A stretch of 64,000 nucleotides of DNA from Lacisediminihabitans sp040549465 (GCF_040549465.1 NZ_JBEPTL010000018.1:19799-83798), one strand, 5' to 3'. Counted from the stretch's first letter, positions 1-10,884 are shown. Numbers and translations: made by a program. Notes: generated by a model from the sequence alone, not told the origin.

Positions 1-1096
1 CCGGCGTCACGGTGCTGAGCTGGTTCTGGGCCACATCCTGCTGGTCGAGATCGATGGAGGTGTAGACCTTGTAACCGCCATTGGCCCAGTTCTTCAGGCG
101 CTCTTCTCTCGACTTGCCGAGCGCCGGCTGTTCCAGGACCTTCCGGACTGAGTAGTCGCAGAAGAACTTGGCGTCGGCCGCATTGAGGCAACCGTTAGTG
201 GCCGGCTGCAGCTTCACATAGGACTCGATCGGAGTCGCAATGGCCTCGTCGTGCTGTACCTGGGTGATCATCTTCAGGTCGAGCATGTCGTTGATGATCG
301 TGTCGCGGCGGAGTTTGTTCGCCGGGTAATTCTTGGGATCGCCGAGGTTCAGCCCTGCGGGGCGTTGGACTGTCGCGATGAGGCTCGCGGCCTCCGCGAT
401 AGTCACGTCTTTAGCACTGATGCCACCGAAGAAGCGTTGCGCAGCAGCCTGCACACCATAGGTCACACCGCCGAAGCCGTTGATGTTCAGGTAGGCGAGC
501 AGGATCTCCTTCTTGGAGTATCGCTTCTCAAGCCCGATGGCAAGTTTCATCTCTTCGAGCTTGCGGTCGGGACTGGTCTTGATCGCATCCGCATAGGCTT
601 TGTCGCGCTTGACTTTATCGTCGATGAGCTGCGACTGTGCTACACGGATGTTCTTGACCAGCTGCATGGCGATGGTCGAACCACCGGTTGAACCGGTCTT
701 GGTGACGAAACCGACACCGGCACGCATTAACGACTGCAGGTCGACGCCGCCGTGGGTGTAATAACGACGGTCCTCACCGGCGACCGCGGCATCCTTCAGA
801 AACGGGGAGACGTTGTCCCAGGAGACATCTTCACGATTCTGGTTGTAGACGGTGGCGATCGGCACCGGCTGACCCCCGCGGAGTCCATAGATGTCGTTGC
901 GCTGCGCCTGGCCGCCGAGGGCGATGTAGTCCGGCAGGTTTTCGAAGACGCCGATGGTGCTCTTGGCTGCGACGCTCGTCACCGCAAGCGCCGGGGCGAC
1001 CATGGCTGTCACGAGTACGCCGGCGATCACGCTGAATCCGACGAGTCCGACGAGTCCCCCGAGCGCACGGGAAAACTTCACTTTTTGGGCTGGCAT
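1..1096 (-). CDS. Class A penicillin-binding protein, 3' part cut by window edge (third tandem copy)
   Basis: A bifunctional peptidoglycan glycosyltransferase/transpeptidase whose N-terminal 365 codons lie in the window. The minus-strand frame is open from an ATG at 1096 to base 1. It begins with a short cytoplasmic stretch and one membrane segment ending around PALAVTS. The GT51 motifs follow: EDRRYYTHGG, STIAMQLVKN, RKLEEMKLAIG and KKEILLAYLN. The frame then reaches the linker GGYKVYTSIDLDQQDV, which precedes the transpeptidase domain in the two neighbouring paralogues. The SxxK, SxN and KTG motifs fall outside the window. It is the most distal of three same-strand paralogues, 54 bases from the next, so co-transcription is likely. 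The first Gln of the usual QQ in GT motif 2 is Met. Confidence 0.9.
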   Translation of the reverse strand, partial: MPAQKVKFSRALGGLVGLVGFSVIAGVLVTAMVAPALAVTSVAAKSTIGVFENLPDYIALGGQAQRNDIYGLRGGQPVPIATVYNQNREDVSWDNVSPFLKDAAVAGEDRRYYTHGGVDLQSLMRAGVGFVTKTGSTGGSTIAMQLVKNIRVAQSQLIDDKVKRDKAYADAIKTSPDRKLEEMKLAIGLEKRYSKKEILLAYLNINGFGGVTYGVQAAAQRFFGGISAKDVTIAEAASLIATVQRPAGLNLGDPKNYPANKLRRDTIINDMLDLKMITQVQHDEAIATPIESYVKLQPATNGCLNAADAKFFCDYSVRKVLEQPALGKSREERLKNWANGGYKVYTSIDLDQQDVAQNQLSTVTP

Positions 1097-1150
1097 AGCA
1101 GCAAGGATAAGCGATGAAAACTGATAGTTCGGGAACGCGTCAGTCGTGCG

Positions 1151-3784
1151 TCACAGGCAGACGCCCGGCGGTGGTCGGAATTCCCCGCTGGGGTTCGCCA
1201 CCGCGGTGCCGTAGACGTTCAGGGTGACGGCATCCGTCTTGGCCACCACCGCCCCCGCTGCAGGGTTGGATGCCTGCACCTGGCAGAGATTCGCCGGGGG
1301 GCCCGGGGTGCCCTGCACCCAGGTATAACTGACATTCTCCGGGGCGAAGCCAGCGGCCGCGAGGGCATCGTTGGCCGCCTGGCGGGTGAGACCGACCACG
1401 TTCGGCATGGTCGTTGCCAGGCTGCCATCGCTCGAGAAGACGGTCACGGCGTTGCCAGAAGAGACCTTCGCCCCCGGTGCGGGGTCCGTGCTCACGACGC
1501 GCCCAGCGGGAAGAGCGGATGCCACCGGCCCACCGTCCACGAACTCGAACTGCAGGCTTTCCAGCAGCGCCTTCGCCTGCGCCATGGTCTGGCCGATCAC
1601 AGACGGCACTGTCGCCGACGAACCTCCGAGAATGGCAGCCGACGCCGCGGGGAACGCCTCGCCCCGGAGACCGGGGAGTGCGTTAGCCGTCTTCATCACG
1701 GCCTTCATGATGTTGAAGCGTGAACTCGAATAGTAGTTCTGCCTGGTGATCGGATTGGTGAACCTCTTCAGGCCGACGTTGCCGTAGATATTGCCGGTCC
1801 AGACTGCCGTGCCGAGCTTCGTCGTCGTCGCTACGATCCAGTCCTGGTGGCTACTCGGCGACGTGCCCGTCTTACCGCCGATCGGCACTCCGTCCCTTGG
1901 ATTACCCGGGCGGCTCGTGCCACCGGCCATGCTGCCGGCCATCGCGTTCGCCACTCCGGCAGCCACATCCGCTGAGAAGGCCTGGTTGCAGGTCTTCGCC
2001 TGGCCAGGCAGCTCCTTGCCCTGGGGATCGACGATCTTGTCGATGATGATCGGCGTGCAATGGAGGCCGCCCGCGCCGATGGTCGCAGCTACGGCGGCCA
2101 TGGTGAGCGGCGCCTGCTCGTTGGAACCGAGGATGGTCGACGGGTTGATGTCGAGGTCTTTCTTGAAATCGGCACGGTGCGCACCCATCGCCTTCGCGGT
2201 CTCGCGGATGCTGCAGAGATCCTGCCTGGTCGCCATGTCCATGAATGCGTTGTTCACCGAGCCGATGAGGGCAGACCTCACAGTCATATACCCGCCGCGG
2301 GAGTTGCCATCGTTCTGGAGTTTGAACGGAGCGCCGGGGATCGCGCCCGGATCGCATGGGGCGGAAAACCTCGACGGTGCATAGATCTGGGGACCCGTGC
2401 CGTTGACGCGGTCGTTCAGGCCGTGACCGGTGTCCAGCCAGTTGGCGAGGTCGATGATCTTGTAGGTGGAGCCGGTCTCGAAGCCGACCGAGTTGCCGTA
2501 GGGGAAATCGGTGCTCAGGTTGAGTGCAGTGGAGTTCGGCGCGGCTTCCAATGCGTCGTCGAAGGGTTTGTTCTGCGCCATCGCCAGCACCCGGCCGGTA
2601 CCCGCTTCCACGGTGTTCGACGCGGCGCCGAGTGGGAATCGATTCTCAGTGGGTGGGGTCTGCGTGTTCAGGGCATCCTGCGCGGCGTCCTGCAGCCCGA
2701 GGTCAATGCTCGTGAAGACGGTGTAGCCGCCCTTGTCCCAGTTGGCACTGCGCTCCGAGGGCGTCGCGCCGAGCGATTCCACCACCGGGGCGGCGCCCAT
2801 TCCTGCCGGCAGTTCCGGAGCGGTGATGAGCCTGGTGACGTAGTCGCAGGCGACCTTCGCGTCGGCGGCATTGCGGCATCCGCTGATGGGCGGGCTGATC
2901 TTGACGTAGGACTCGATCGTCGTCGCGATGGCGTCGTCGTGCTGCTTCTGATCGATGTATTTGACGTCGAGCATGGCGTCGAGAATCTCGTCGCGTCGTA
3001 TCTTGTTGGCCGGATACTTGGCCGGGTCGCTGAGATTCTGGGCGTTGGGCTGTTGCACGATCGCGATGAGGCTGGCCGCCTGCGGCAGGGTCACGTCTTT
3101 GGCGGGAACACTGAAATACTGCTGCGCGGCCGACTCCACGCCGTAGGTGTTGGAGCCCATGCCGACGATGTTCAGGTAGCCGAGGAGGATCTCCTTCTTG
3201 GTGTACTCCTTGTCGAGTCCGATCGCGAGTTTCATCTCCTTGATCTTTCGATCGATCGAGGTCTCTTTGGCCGCGTTGACTGCTGTGTCGCGCTTTTTGG
3301 TGTCTGTGATGGACTGGGCTTCCTGAATGAGGATGTTCTTCACCAGCTGCATGTCGAGCGTCGAGCCACCACTGGTGACCTGACCCGATTGTGCATTGCC
3401 GATCGCCGCGCGGGCGATGGAGGAGATATCCACCCCACCATGTTCGTAGAACCGGCGATCCTCGCCGGCGACGACCGCCTGGGTCAGGAAAGGGGAGACC
3501 TGCTCCCAGTCCACTTCCTTGCGATTCTGCTTGAAGGTCGTCGCGATGAGCACCGGTTGTCCGGTACGCATGGCGTAGATCTGATTCTGCTGCGACTGTG
3601 TGCTGAGCCTGATGAATTCTGGAAGGTCCTGGAAGGCGCCGATAGTGCCCTTGGCAGCATTGCCGGTGACGGCGAGTGCGGGGGTCACCATCACGGCGAC
3701 GAGCACACCCGCGATCACACTCAATCCGAGGAGACCGGCTAGCCCCCCGAGCACGCCGGAAGGCTTCACACTATGGCCAGACAT
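1151..3784 (-). CDS. Class A penicillin-binding protein with two PASTA domains
   Basis: An 877-residue membrane-anchored enzyme that polymerises and crosslinks peptidoglycan outside the membrane. One membrane segment lies at ~10-38. The GT51 domain has EDRRFYEHGG (~108), GGSTLDMQLVKN (~139), RKIKEMKLAIG and KKEILLGYLN. The transpeptidase domain has S-T-Y-K (~439-442), S-V-N (~509) and K-T-G-T (~638). Two PASTA domains follow (~724-787 and ~791-858), which in this family can sense uncrosslinked peptidoglycan. A Cys in PASTA2 (NLCQV) and one two residues from the C-terminus (GVCL) recur in the next paralogue and could form a disulfide. The gene sits 51 bases downstream of the first PBP gene. 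GT motif 2 has Met where QQ is usual. Confidence 0.93.
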   Translation of the reverse strand: MSGHSVKPSGVLGGLAGLLGLSVIAGVLVAVMVTPALAVTGNAAKGTIGAFQDLPEFIRLSTQSQQNQIYAMRTGQPVLIATTFKQNRKEVDWEQVSPFLTQAVVAGEDRRFYEHGGVDISSIARAAIGNAQSGQVTSGGSTLDMQLVKNILIQEAQSITDTKKRDTAVNAAKETSIDRKIKEMKLAIGLDKEYTKKEILLGYLNIVGMGSNTYGVESAAQQYFSVPAKDVTLPQAASLIAIVQQPNAQNLSDPAKYPANKIRRDEILDAMLDVKYIDQKQHDDAIATTIESYVKISPPISGCRNAADAKVACDYVTRLITAPELPAGMGAAPVVESLGATPSERSANWDKGGYTVFTSIDLGLQDAAQDALNTQTPPTENRFPLGAASNTVEAGTGRVLAMAQNKPFDDALEAAPNSTALNLSTDFPYGNSVGFETGSTYKIIDLANWLDTGHGLNDRVNGTGPQIYAPSRFSAPCDPGAIPGAPFKLQNDGNSRGGYMTVRSALIGSVNNAFMDMATRQDLCSIRETAKAMGAHRADFKKDLDINPSTILGSNEQAPLTMAAVAATIGAGGLHCTPIIIDKIVDPQGKELPGQAKTCNQAFSADVAAGVANAMAGSMAGGTSRPGNPRDGVPIGGKTGTSPSSHQDWIVATTTKLGTAVWTGNIYGNVGLKRFTNPITRQNYYSSSRFNIMKAVMKTANALPGLRGEAFPAASAAILGGSSATVPSVIGQTMAQAKALLESLQFEFVDGGPVASALPAGRVVSTDPAPGAKVSSGNAVTVFSSDGSLATTMPNVVGLTRQAANDALAAAGFAPENVSYTWVQGTPGPPANLCQVQASNPAAGAVVAKTDAVTLNVYGTAVANPSGEFRPPPGVCL

Positions 3785-3835
3785 AGTGGCAAGAGTACGG
3801 GACGGGCGCTCGCCTTCGGTAACGATGCATCACGA

Positions 3836-6427
3836 CTAGGGGCACAGGCCGCCAGGATCAGTACCCGCGTTCGGCCCGCCATTGCTCACCGACAGGGTGA
3901 TCGAGGCATCCTTCGCCGTCGCTGAACTGGCAGCGGGATCGCTCGCCGTCACCCTGCAGACGTCGGCCGGAGATCCGGCAACCCAGCTGTAGGTGACCCT
4001 GGTGGAATCGAAGCCCGCGGTCACGAGGGTGCCCATGGCGCCCTGGCGGGGCATCCCGACGACATTAGGCATCGTGGTCGCGAGGGACCCGTCGCTCGTG
4101 TAGACGGTGACGCTCGAACCCATCGCCGCGACCGCTCCGGCTGCCGGATCGGTACGAACGACCTGGCCGGCAGGGAGACCGGATGCCACCGGCCCGCCGT
4201 CGACGACGTCGAACTGCAGGCTCTCCAGCAGCGACTGCGCCTTGGCAAGGGTCTGGCCGGCCACCGAGGGCACCGCGAGCCCGGCGCCGTGCAGCAGCGT
4301 GGAGTCGACCGCGGGGAAGGCACTGCCCTTGTACTCCGGGTTGGTGTTGAGCGATTTCATCGTCGCCTTGAAAATGTTGAACTTCGTGTTGTAGCCGTTC
4401 GTGCCGGCGACTGTGATCTGTCGCAGGCTCTGGTCGCCCTGCGGGTTATTGGTGGTCGCCTTCGCCGGATTTCCCTGGATGTTGCCCACCCAGACGGCAA
4501 GAGCGGCCTTCGTCGTCGAGGCGATGAGCCAGTTCTGGTATGAACCGTCGGTGGTGCCTGTTTTACCGACGATCGGCACGCCATCCCTCGGGCTGCCGGC
4601 TGTGCCCGTGCCCGACTTCATGACCGTGGCCAGGGCATAGGCGACGGTGGCCGCGATATTGGGGGCGATCGCTGCGGTGCAGTTTTTCGCCTGGCCATCG
4701 AGTTTCTTCTCATCCGGTCCGACGATCGAGTCAACGATGGTCGGCGCGCAGTAGGTGCCGTTGGCTCCGATGGTGGCGATCGCCGCGGCCATCGTGAGAG
4801 GGGCGATGGTGTTCGTGCCGAGGATCGCGGCGGGTTGGGTGTCGAGGTCGCCACCCTTGGCCGGGTGCACTCCGAGCGCTTTCGCGTCATCCCGGATGTC
4901 GCAGAGGTCGAGCTTCTGGGCCATACCGACGAAGGCCGCGTTGACCGAAGCGGAGGTCGCGCTCAGCACACTCATCGACCCTCCCTCGCCTGGGGAGTCG
5001 TTCTTTGGAGCGTAGCTGCCGGCGTAGGGCCCGCCACAACCGGTGGCCTTGAAACCGGATTGTTGGAAGGTGCGAACGGTGCCGTTGACCGTGTCGTTAA
5101 GTCCGTGGCCTTTCTGCAGCCAGTCGATCAGGGTGAAGATCTTGTAGGTGGACCCGGTCTGGAATCCGCCGGAGTTTCCATACTCGTAGTCGGTGCTGTA
5201 ATTGATGCCGGTCTGGGCGGCGGTCGCGCTGTCAGTGTTATTGAAGCCCTTGTTTTGGGCCATCACCAGGACACGTCCGGTTCCGGGCTGCACGGCATCG
5301 GCGGCCGCCCCGAGGGCGAAACGGGCCTCGTCGGCTGGTGCGCTCTTGGCAAGTGCCGCCTGGGCGACATCCTGCTGATCGAGGTCGATGCTCGTGTAGA
5401 TTTTGTAGCCGCCTGTGGCGAAATTCGCCCTGCGCTCGGCCTCACTGGCTCCGAGCGATTCGAGGGTCGGCACCAGCTGCTTCACGTAGTCGCAGGCGAA
5501 GGGAGCAGCGCTGGCGTAGAGACATCCATTGGTCGGAGCGGTGAGCTTGACCTCATCCGCGATCTTCGTGCTGATGGCCTCGTCGAACTGCGCTGCGGTG
5601 ATGTACTTCTGCGCGTGCATGTCGTTGAGGATCTGGTCGCGGCGCACCTTGTTGGCGGCGTAGTACTTGGGATCGCTGAGGTTCTGCAGGTTGGGCTGCT
5701 GCACGATCGCGACGAGGCTCGCAGCCTGGGCGACCGTGACATCCTTGGCGTTCGCGCTGAAGTACTGCTGCGCCGCGGACTGCACTCCATAGGTGTTGCC
5801 GCCGAAACCGGTGATGTTCAGGTAGCCGACCAGGATCTGCTTCTTGCTGTAGCGCTTGTCGAGACCAACCGCGAGCTTCATCTCTTTGAGCTTCCGTTGG
5901 AAACTGTCGTCGATGGCAGCTGCGTAGGCCGCCTTCTGCTTCTTGGCGTCTCTGATGTCGAGGGCGTTCTGCACGAGGATGTTCTTCACCAGCTGCATGT
6001 CGAGGGTGGAGCTTCCACTCGTGATCGATTTGCTGATGATGTTGCCGGCAGCCGCGCGCGCCACCGACGGCATGTCGATGCCGCCGTGCTGGTAGAAGCG
6101 GCGGTCTTCACCCGCGACCGCGGCATCCATCAGGAACGGCGAGATCTCGTCGGCGGAGACCTCCTCGCGGTTCTGGTTGTAGATAGTGGCGATGGGTACC
6201 GGGGCCCCGCCGCGGTTGGCGTAGACGATGTTCCGCTGCGACTGTGTGCCGAGTTCGACATAGTCGGGCATGTCGTCGAAGACGCCGATGCCGGCCTTCG
6301 TCGCTTCGCTCGTCACGGCGATCGCGGGGGTGACCATCGCGGTCACCAGGATGCCGGCGAGCACGCCGAGGCCAATGAGTCCGCCCAGCGTTTTGGGCAG
6401 CGCGGAACGCCTGAAATCCTGAGCCAT
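3836..6427 (-). CDS. Class A penicillin-binding protein with two PASTA domains (first of the tandem set)
   Basis: The promoter-proximal paralogue, ~863 residues from the ATG at 6427 (MAQDFRRSALPK). A TTG 33 bases further upstream also keeps the frame. The only strong Shine-Dalgarno, AGGAGG, lies between them and ~21 bases before the ATG, so the start is not certain. GT51 motifs are EDRRFYQHGG, SSTLDMQLVKN, RKLKEMKLAVG and KKQILVGYLN. Transpeptidase motifs are G-S-T-Y-K, S-V-N and V-G-K-T-G-T. Two PASTA domains follow (VPSVAGQ..., MPNVVGM...), with Cys residues in PASTA2 (DVCRV) and at the end (GLCP) as in the neighbour. It is divergent from the small gene at 6478, so the ~50-base gap should carry both promoters. 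Confidence 0.92.
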   Translation of the reverse strand: MAQDFRRSALPKTLGGLIGLGVLAGILVTAMVTPAIAVTSEATKAGIGVFDDMPDYVELGTQSQRNIVYANRGGAPVPIATIYNQNREEVSADEISPFLMDAAVAGEDRRFYQHGGIDMPSVARAAAGNIISKSITSGSSTLDMQLVKNILVQNALDIRDAKKQKAAYAAAIDDSFQRKLKEMKLAVGLDKRYSKKQILVGYLNITGFGGNTYGVQSAAQQYFSANAKDVTVAQAASLVAIVQQPNLQNLSDPKYYAANKVRRDQILNDMHAQKYITAAQFDEAISTKIADEVKLTAPTNGCLYASAAPFACDYVKQLVPTLESLGASEAERRANFATGGYKIYTSIDLDQQDVAQAALAKSAPADEARFALGAAADAVQPGTGRVLVMAQNKGFNNTDSATAAQTGINYSTDYEYGNSGGFQTGSTYKIFTLIDWLQKGHGLNDTVNGTVRTFQQSGFKATGCGGPYAGSYAPKNDSPGEGGSMSVLSATSASVNAAFVGMAQKLDLCDIRDDAKALGVHPAKGGDLDTQPAAILGTNTIAPLTMAAAIATIGANGTYCAPTIVDSIVGPDEKKLDGQAKNCTAAIAPNIAATVAYALATVMKSGTGTAGSPRDGVPIVGKTGTTDGSYQNWLIASTTKAALAVWVGNIQGNPAKATTNNPQGDQSLRQITVAGTNGYNTKFNIFKATMKSLNTNPEYKGSAFPAVDSTLLHGAGLAVPSVAGQTLAKAQSLLESLQFDVVDGGPVASGLPAGQVVRTDPAAGAVAAMGSSVTVYTSDGSLATTMPNVVGMPRQGAMGTLVTAGFDSTRVTYSWVAGSPADVCRVTASDPAASSATAKDASITLSVSNGGPNAGTDPGGLCP

Positions 6428-6477
6428 ACAATCAAAGTTACGTTTGCAACCTCCTCTCAACCTGAACGGACGCCGAG

Positions 6478-6639
6478 ATGACGACCTGGGAATACCTCAC
6501 AACACCGTTGATCGTGCACAACACGGCGGCCATTCTGAACAACTGGGGTGAACAGGGCTGGGAGCTCGTGCAGATCGTCACGGGCCCCGAGGGCGGGCTC
6601 GTCGCCTACCTCAAGCGCGAGAAGAACGAGGACGCCTGA
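6478..6639 (+). CDS. Small DUF4177-like protein
   Basis: A 53-residue protein beginning MTTWEYLTTPLIVHNTAAIL and ending in YLKREKNEDA. The W-E-Y start, the central NNWGEQGWELVQIV and the closing YLKR match the short actinobacterial DUF4177 pattern, in which W-E-L-V is the core. Function is unknown. Its TGA overlaps the ATG of ridA (ATGA at 6638-6641), so the two are translationally coupled. It is divergent from the class A PBP genes; similar small genes beside ridA and a PBP gene are, from memory, common in this family. Confidence 0.75.
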   Translation: MTTWEYLTTPLIVHNTAAILNNWGEQGWELVQIVTGPEGGLVAYLKREKNEDA

Positions 6640-7100
6640 TGTCGAAACTGGATGACCGGCTTGCCGAACTCGGACTCGAGATTCCCGAGGTGGCCACCCC
6701 CGCCGGGAGCTACATTCCCGCGGTGATCAGCGGCAACCTCGTCTTCACCTCAGGGCAATTGCCCTTCGTCGCTGGCTCGCTGCCGGCGACCGGTAAGGTC
6801 GGGGCGGCCGTTTCTCCAGAAGACGCCAAGGGCTATGCGGCCACCTGCGTGCTCAACGCGCTCGCCGCGGCGAAGTCGGCGATCGGATCACTGGATCGGG
6901 TGACCCGTGTGGTCAAGGTCGTCGGGTTTGTGGCATCCGACCCCTCATTCACCGGCCAGCCCGGTGTGATCAACGGCGCGTCGAACCTGCTCGGCGAGAT
7001 CTTCGGAGACGCCGGCATCCACGCCAGGAGCGCGGTCGGCGTCGCGGTGCTGCCGCTCGACTCTCCCGTCGAGGTGGAGCTGATCCTCGAGTTCGCGTAG
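6639..7100 (+). CDS. ridA: RidA family enamine/imine deaminase
   Basis: A 153-residue RidA/YjgF/UK114 protein. The family hydrolyses reactive 2-aminoacrylate-type enamines released by PLP enzymes. The N-terminal region has YIPAVISGNLVFTSGQLPF, the usual strand with the S-G-Q motif. The C-terminal region has the R-S-A-V-G-V-A-V-L-P-L-D pattern that contains the family's substrate-binding Arg. The length is above the ~125 of E. coli RidA and fits the YjgF-like group with an N-terminal extension (LAELGLEIPEVATP). It is coupled to the upstream small gene by an ATGA overlap. The first copy of a palindromic repeat lies 48 bases after its stop. Confidence 0.88.
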   Translation: MSKLDDRLAELGLEIPEVATPAGSYIPAVISGNLVFTSGQLPFVAGSLPATGKVGAAVSPEDAKGYAATCVLNALAAAKSAIGSLDRVTRVVKVVGFVASDPSFTGQPGVINGASNLLGEIFGDAGIHARSAVGVAVLPLDSPVEVELILEFA

Positions 7101-7148
7101 GGGCTCAGTTCGACGCCCTCCGGCCCGTTGTTCTTCGGTCATTTCAGG

Positions 7149-7238
7149 TTTCTCCGGAGGTTTGGCCTCAATAGCGCCGAATTGGGGCCAAATCCGCGCG
7201 TTTCGGCTACTCGGAGGCGAAACCTCCGGAGAAACGCG
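7149..7238. repeat. Palindromic element, family B, copy 1
   Basis: Terminal arms TTTCTCCGGAGGTTT (7149-7163) and AAACCTCCGGAGAAA (7220-7234) are perfect 15-base inverted repeats. CGCG follows the right arm, as in copy 2 at 8327. The arms also contain the self-palindrome CTCCGGAG. The two interiors differ but share short blocks (ATT, GGGG, GCGCG) in the same order near the right arm. The element lies 48 bases 3' of ridA and just past the 3' end of the minus-strand DUF559 gene. Confidence 0.85.
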
Positions 7239-7303
7239 TAGGCAGAGCGAGGGAAGAGAAAAGCCGTGGTGGGAGACGCGGGATTGGCAAGCGAATGCCG
7301 CGT

Positions 7304-8224
7304 TTAGCGCACCGGGTCGAGGTGGCGACCTCGTTCGAGATTGGTGCGGATGACTTCTTCAACGAGTGGCCAATTGTGCATGATCATGCGATAGCTCAGC
7401 CTGATGACCGTGTAACCGCGCGCCTGTAGCTCGGCGGTGCGGACGCGATCTTCATTGAACCGCTCATCATCGGAATGGGTTTCTTGTCCATCCGTCTCGA
7501 TGATGAGGGATGACCCGACAAGCAGGTCTACCGTGTGGCGGCCTATCGTCACCTGAAGCCGGGGGTCGTATCCCGCCGTCTCACGCAGCCACAGACGGAC
7601 GATGGTCTCGAGCCCCGAAGCAGCGCGACCATCCACCAGTCGCTGGAGGCGGCGCAACCTACGAGGCAGACGGGCGAAGAGTTCGTGTATCTCGAAGACA
7701 TCGAGCAGCCCTCTGTTGATCGCCGAATCGCAGGCGCAGATCGCATCTACCCAGTTGGCGCGCAGAAAGATCTGGGCCAGCGACTGCTGCACCGATTCAC
7801 GCCATGGAAAGTCGGTGGCCTGGAAGGCGGCGGCCTGGAAGTCGCCGAGTCGCCAGTGGCTCATGATTCGCCGCCCAGAACTGAGGTGCTGCGAATCCGG
7901 GAACTCGAACTTAACTCGTCCGGGCTTGGCGACGTTGCCGTGAGGCTTCCAGCTCACGTGGAGATCAGAGTCGAGTCCGCGCCATATTCCATAGCTCTGA
8001 GCCGCCGAAAATGCTCCCAGCCGGCCACCGAGCATGACGGCCCGCATACGATCAGGCTCGGCATCCGGGACTGCGTACCAGGCACGGCGGACACGCATGA
8101 GCACGCTGTCCTTGAGCGCGCGCGAGATCGAACTGGGACTGAACCCGGCGTCGAGGATCTGACTTCGGGCCGCGACTCCTCCTAACGCTCTGACGAGCAG
8201 TTGGATCGATACGTATCGTCGCAT
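7304..8224 (-). CDS. AbiEi-like/DUF559 domain protein
   Basis: A 306-residue protein. The N-terminal ~60 residues (LVRALGGVAARSQILDAGFS and following) resemble the winged-helix AbiEi antitoxin_4 domain found in type IV toxin-antitoxin antitoxins. The C-terminal ~100 residues contain a DUF559-type, Vsr-like nuclease fold: an acidic strand in LIIETDGQETHSDDERFNED, then R-x-x-x-L-x-x-x-G-Y-x-V-I-R-L-S. Such proteins are common and variable in Actinobacteria, and their biological role is not established. No partner toxin gene is adjacent. The gene is bracketed by direct copies of palindromic repeat B (7149, 8327), which is unusual and may mark past mobility. Confidence 0.75.
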   Translation of the reverse strand: MRRYVSIQLLVRALGGVAARSQILDAGFSPSSISRALKDSVLMRVRRAWYAVPDAEPDRMRAVMLGGRLGAFSAAQSYGIWRGLDSDLHVSWKPHGNVAKPGRVKFEFPDSQHLSSGRRIMSHWRLGDFQAAAFQATDFPWRESVQQSLAQIFLRANWVDAICACDSAINRGLLDVFEIHELFARLPRRLRRLQRLVDGRAASGLETIVRLWLRETAGYDPRLQVTIGRHTVDLLVGSSLIIETDGQETHSDDERFNEDRVRTAELQARGYTVIRLSYRMIMHNWPLVEEVIRTNLERGRHLDPVR

Positions 8225-8326
8225 TCGACAAGGTTGTCGCTCCTGACCTGCTGGGACCCTTCAATCCGGGCCACCAGGTGACAGAGCAAGTCTCCGGCCC
8301 GCTGTTGAGGAGGGGTGGGCAATCCG

Positions 8327-8428
8327 TTTCTCCGGAGGTTCGTCAGGCTCGGCTCATCAGATTGCCGTATTCCTGGGGAGAGATCAGCGCGCCGAGGGGA
8401 ATATCGGCAAAACCTCCGGAGAAACGCG
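8327..8428. repeat. Palindromic element, family B, copy 2
   Basis: The left arm is TTTCTCCGGAGGTT (8327-8340) and the right arm AAACCTCCGGAGAAA (8410-8424), again followed by CGCG. The element is in the same orientation as copy 1. It lies upstream of the DUF559 gene start and 86 bases beyond the acs stop codon. It is 102 bases long, against 90 in copy 1; the extra length is in the interior. Confidence 0.82.
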
Positions 8429-8490
8429 GAGTGACGGTCGCGGGCAGAGCCGCAGAGCGGCAGAGCGGCAGAGCGAGCGGATGCGCGTCT

Positions 8491-8514
8491 GTCGAACCCA
8501 GCCGTTCGTCGAAC

Positions 8515-8535
<21 letters not shown>
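8491..8535. repeat. 17-bp tandem repeat crossing the acs stop codon
   Basis: The unit GTCGAAC(C/T)CAGCCGTTC occurs at 8491-8507 and 8508-8524, followed by an 11-base partial third unit. The acs TGA (8515-8517 on the plus strand) lies in the second unit, so repeat slippage would shift or extend the C-terminus of the enzyme. Just upstream (8449-8475) is a short GCAGAGCG triplication. Confidence 0.85.
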
Positions 8536-10500
<1,965 letters not shown>

Positions 10501-10884
10501 GAATTCCTCTTCGCGCAGGCGAGGGCGTCGGCGCCCCCTCGGGAAATAGTGACTCCATGCTAGACCGGCTCCTGAGGGCGTCGCGCCGGGTTGCGTCTCA
10601 TCCCGTCACTCATACCTGTGAGTAGGCCGAATTCACCCTCCGCTCTCTTTTGTGCGCCGAGTCCGTGGGAGTACACTAAATCCGTCGAATGCAAATTCGG
10701 TAAGTAGCGCATAGTGATTCCCCCCAATCCAGCGCTACTGTGGCGGCGCCGGTTCCCCCCAACAGGCGCCGCCCCTCTTCGTTCACAACACCTTCTTCTC
10801 CTCCCCGGATCGTGTGATCTCGCTCGGTACACGGATGCTGCGATCGACAGCATGCACCTGCACATCGCCCCTTACTGTCGAGCA
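10501..10884. promoter_or_regulatory. Intergenic region between divergent acs and tad genes, with one promoter candidate
   Basis: No convincing gene is seen in these ~384 bases. On the plus strand TTGTGC (10650-10655), a 16-base spacer and TACACT (10672-10677) make a fair sigma-70-like promoter that would give tadA a leader of ~200 bases. The leader is C-rich, with ATTCCCCCCAAT and GTTCCCCCCAAC about 36 bases apart; no known riboswitch was recognised there. The acs promoter must also lie here and was not identified. Confidence 0.35.

Noticed and set aside
2060..3742. 560-codon plus-strand open frame across the PBP gene
   Set aside because: It is the shadow of the class A PBP in high-GC DNA: no family motifs, no ribosome-binding site, and the opposite strand has full GT51 and transpeptidase motifs.
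4835..6481. 548-codon plus-strand open frame
   Set aside because: Mirror of the PBP gene on the minus strand, made of low-information codons.
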